Shown one piece after another: positions 4,602 to 6,569 of a stretch of 6,569 nt of DNA. The notes below the pieces were generated by a model, which was not told the origin of the DNA, searched no databases, and saw only the letters and a list, made by a program, of their open reading frames with translations. Position 1 is the stretch's first letter, and every line of letters begins with the position of its first letter. Made by a program: the position numbers and the translations under genes. The DNA is from Chloroflexota bacterium (GTDB taxonomy: Bacteria; Chloroflexota; Limnocylindria; Limnocylindrales; CSP1-4), in assembly GCA_021812735.1 (NCBI GenBank), contig JAKAMV010000596.1, positions 1-6,569 on the forward strand. The letters are read 5' to 3'.

Positions 4602-5726
4602 GTGCGTCCCGTCCCCAAGTCAGTCCGCTTCGGCGCGGCAGCGCTGCTGGCGCTCGCCGCCCTCGCGCCTGCCGCCGCCGTCACGGCCCACAGCCCTGCC
4701 TCGGGCGAGCATGCCGCCGTCAAGCGGATCTTCGTCATCATGCTGGAGAACCACAGCCAGTCCACGGTGATCGGCGATCCCAACGCCCCGTACCTGACCG
4801 CGCTCGCCGCGGCCAACGGCCAGGCGACCAACTACTACGGCGTGACCCACCCGAGCCAGCCCAACTACGTGGCGGCGATCACGGGCCAGCTCGACATCAA
4901 CCAGATGAACGACAACGCCGCGAACCACTTCTCGTGGCCCAGCCTGGTCGACCAGCTCGAGGCGAACGGCATGAGCTGGGGCGCCTACATGGAGGCCATG
5001 CCGTCGGCGGGCTACCTCGGCGCCACCGCGCCCGGCAGCACCGCCCTCTACACGAGCAAGCACAACCCGTTCGTGCACATGGACGACATCGCGTCCAACC
5101 CGGCGCGCCTCGCCAACATCAAGCCGTACACGGACCTGGCGGCTGACCTCAACTCGCCGCATGCGCCCGACTTCGTGTGGATCAGCCCCGACCAGTGCAA
5201 CGACATGCACGGCGGCGTCTACTCGGCCATCGCCGGGCATCCGGAGACGCCCTGTCCGTACAGCAGCGCTGTGGACGACCCCGCCGACGCCTCGCTCAAG
5301 CAGAAGGCCGACGCGTTCGTGCACGGCGCGGTCGACACGATCACCCATTCGCGCGCCTGGACGGGCAACAGCGTGATCTTCGTGCTGGCCGACGAGGCCG
5401 ACTACGATGGCACCGCGTCGACCACCGACAACTGGGCCGACGTCTCCGGCTGCTGCGACTCGCCGGGCTACGGGATCGCCCCCGGCCTGCCCGACGGGTA
5501 TGTCCTCACCGACAACGGCTCGCACCCCTGGAGCGGCTCGTTCGGCGGCGGCAAGGTGCCGGCCATCGTCATCACGCGCAACGGCCCCGGCGGGATCGTC
5601 GATCCCACGCCCTACAACCACTACTCGCTGCTCCGGACGATCGAGCAGGTGTGGGGCCTCGGGTACCTCGGCTATGCCGCGGACAGCGCGAACGTGCAGG
5701 CGATGACCCCGCTGCTCATGCACTGA
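4602..5726 (+). CDS. Secreted phosphoesterase (PF04185 / AcpA-like acid phosphatase or phospholipase C family)
   Basis: This is a 374-residue protein with a Sec-type signal peptide: basic start RPVPKSVRFG, hydrophobic stretch residues 11-27, and likely cleavage near 29-35. Motifs in order are MLENHS (47-52), giving the metal-binding Glu/Asn; THPSQPNYVAAITG (82-95), with the probable nucleophile S85; DQCNDMHGG (197-205); DEADYDG (264-270), with the metal-binding D264; and NHYSLLRTIEQVWGLGYLGY (339-358). This set matches bacterial alkaline-phosphatase-fold phosphoesterases such as AcpA and non-hemolytic phospholipase C. The likely role is extracellular release of phosphate or phospholipid head groups, with substrate unknown. 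Cysteines at 199, 218, 284 and 285 could form disulfides outside the cell. The GTG start follows GGAGGAG by 4 bases, a short but usable gap. A strong hairpin follows the stop codon. Confidence 0.9.
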   Translation: MRPVPKSVRFGAAALLALAALAPAAAVTAHSPASGEHAAVKRIFVIMLENHSQSTVIGDPNAPYLTALAAANGQATNYYGVTHPSQPNYVAAITGQLDINQMNDNAANHFSWPSLVDQLEANGMSWGAYMEAMPSAGYLGATAPGSTALYTSKHNPFVHMDDIASNPARLANIKPYTDLAADLNSPHAPDFVWISPDQCNDMHGGVYSAIAGHPETPCPYSSAVDDPADASLKQKADAFVHGAVDTITHSRAWTGNSVIFVLADEADYDGTASTTDNWADVSGCCDSPGYGIAPGLPDGYVLTDNGSHPWSGSFGGGKVPAIVITRNGPGGIVDPTPYNHYSLLRTIEQVWGLGYLGYAADSANVQAMTPLLMH

Positions 5727-5748
5727 GCGCACGGTCCAGGACCGGCCT

Positions 5749-5777
5749 CGAGGGCCCCGCCAGCGGCGGGGCCCTCG
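5749..5777 (+). terminator. Terminator hairpin after the phosphoesterase gene
   Basis: A 13-bp perfect stem (5749-5761 with 5765-5777) with an AGC loop begins 22 bases after the stop codon. The core GAGGGCCCCGC and the 3' arm with flank GCGGGGCCCTCGGCAT are the same as at 1987-2019. No T tract follows. Confidence 0.7.
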
Positions 5778-5939
5778 GCATTTCCGCGGGTCCCGTGTGG
5801 AGCCGCACGCGCCCTGACGTGCGCTTCCAAGCCCGCATCGTGGCGGCATCCCGTCCGAGCGTCGTCTGTGCCGCGTGCCGGTCGGCCCTCCCCCGGGCGG
5901 CCCTCCGGACCCCACACTCGGCGGATCACGGTCCCGGCC

Positions 5940-5964
5940 GGGTCCCCGGCGGCGTGCGGGACCC
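5940..5964 (+). promoter_or_regulatory. Leader inverted repeat before pckG
   Basis: GGGTCCC (5940-5946) and GGGACCC (5958-5964) are exact complements separated by 11 bases and end 2 bases before the GGAGGA ribosome site (5967-5972) of pckG. Upstream, CGCACG (5804-5809) and CGTGCG (5818-5823) form another short repeat in the same 199-base gap. I see no clear -35/-10 pair in this gap. Confidence 0.25.
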
Positions 5965-5976
5965 CTGGAGGAAGCG

Positions 5977-6569
5977 ATGCGCAACGCCAAGCTCGACGCC
6001 TGGGTCGAGGAAGTCGCCAGCCTGTGCAAGCCGGACCGCGTCCACTGGTGCGACGGCTCGGCCGACGAGCACGACGAGATGATCCGCCTGATGGTCCACG
6101 CGGGCACCGCGGTCCCGCTCGACGACGGCAAGCGGCCCGGCAGCGTCCTGGTCCGCTCCCACCCCGCCGACGTCGCGCGCGTGGAGAACCGGACGTTCAT
6201 CTGCTCGGCGAGGCCGGAGGACGCCGGGCCCACGAACAACTGGGCCGACCCGGCCGAGATGAAGGCGACCCTGGCCGGCCTGTTCGACGGCTGCATGGCC
6301 GGCCGGACGATGTACGTGATCCCCTACTCGATGGGCCCGGTGGGCTCGCCGATCGCCAACATCGGGGTCGAGATCACCGACTCGCCCTACGTCGTGGCCA
6401 ACATGCACCTGATGACCCGCGTCGGCACGCGGGTGCTCGACGTGCTGGGCCCGGACGGCGAGTTCGTCCGCGGGCTGCACTCGGTGGGCATGCCGCTGGG
6501 CCCCAACGAGCCGGACGTGCCCTGGCCGCACAACATCGAGCACAAGTACATCACCCACTTCCCCGAGAC
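5977..6569 (+). CDS. pckG: Phosphoenolpyruvate carboxykinase (GTP), N-terminal part
   Basis: These are the first 197 codons of GTP-dependent PEP carboxykinase, which interconverts oxaloacetate + GTP and PEP + GDP + CO2 in gluconeogenesis and anaplerosis. Recognisable family stretches are VHWCDGS (22-28), [36 protein letters not shown] followed by [20 protein letters not shown], and [18 protein letters not shown] at the edge. The last holds PWP.N.EHKYI, conserved in GTP-type enzymes. The GTP P-loop and the mobile lid lie beyond the right edge. ATG 5977 has GGAGGA about 4 bases upstream and the N-terminus has the normal family length. It follows the phosphoesterase across a strong terminator, so it is probably independently transcribed. 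No truncation or frameshift is seen in the visible part. Confidence 0.95.
   Translation, partial: MRNAKLDAWVEEVASLCKPDRVHWCDGSADEHDEMIRLMVHAGTAVPLDDGKRPGSVLVRSHPADVARVENRTFICSARPEDAGPTNNWADPAEMKATLAGLFDGCMAGRTMYVIPYSMGPVGSPIANIGVEITDSPYVVANMHLMTRVGTRVLDVLGPDGEFVRGLHSVGMPLGPNEPDVPWPHNIEHKYITHFPE

Noticed and set aside
4620..6296. A 558-codon open frame on the minus strand opposite the phosphoesterase and pckG
   Set aside because: It is the mirror of two clearly homologous plus-strand genes; its protein is Arg/Gly/Val-rich with no family motifs, as expected from high-GC third-position bias.
1..6569. CRISPR array, tRNA, rRNA, integrase, transposase or toxin-antitoxin genes
   Set aside because: I looked on both strands for regularly spaced repeats, tRNA-like elements and the usual protein motifs and saw none.

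Overview
The window is very GC-rich chromosomal DNA with strong G/C preference at third codon positions, short gaps and Shine-Dalgarno-led genes. The gene set (GTP-dependent PEP carboxykinase, a secreted phosphoesterase, an OsmC protein, and a cytochrome b / NuoF-like pair) suggests a high-GC actinomycete. A deep-branching class such as Thermoleophilia is a guess from overall style, not proven by any marker here. No rRNA, tRNA, CRISPR array, integrase or insertion sequence is visible.

Left part (1-1707, minus strand): a three-gene redox operon. In transcription order it holds a small membrane-anchored protein with a Gln/Asn/Tyr/Gly-rich tail (1707-1366), a 199-residue ferric-reductase-like di-heme b membrane protein (1288-689), and a NuoF/51-kDa-like flavoprotein that starts with a 4-base overlap at 692 and leaves the window. 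The likely logic is NAD(P)H to FMN/Fe-S in the cytoplasm, then to heme b across the membrane; the final acceptor is unknown.

Next (1708-2120): no intact gene. On the plus strand lies the C-terminal remnant (about 1782-1964) of a sialidase/BNR-like secreted protein with no in-frame start. It is followed by a strong terminator-like hairpin (1987-2016) and a 52-base nested palindrome (2045-2096) just ahead of the next gene.

Middle (2121-3803): a class II aldolase (plus) and methylthioribose-1-phosphate isomerase MtnA (minus) meet tail to tail with a 21-base gap. Together they suggest salvage of methylthioadenosine or 5'-deoxyadenosine sugars through a DHAP-forming shunt.

Right part (4046-6569, plus strand): an OsmC-family thiol protein behind an AT-rich promoter with overlapping inverted repeats, a secreted PF04185-type phosphoesterase ending in a hairpin nearly identical to the one at 1987-2016, and the first 197 residues of pckG, which runs off the right edge. 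These three look like separate transcription units.

Nothing here is plainly a new defence or mobile system. The points most worth a second look are the cytochrome b / NuoF-like module with its small partner, the mtnA-aldolase pairing, the nested palindrome and the repeated terminator hairpin.
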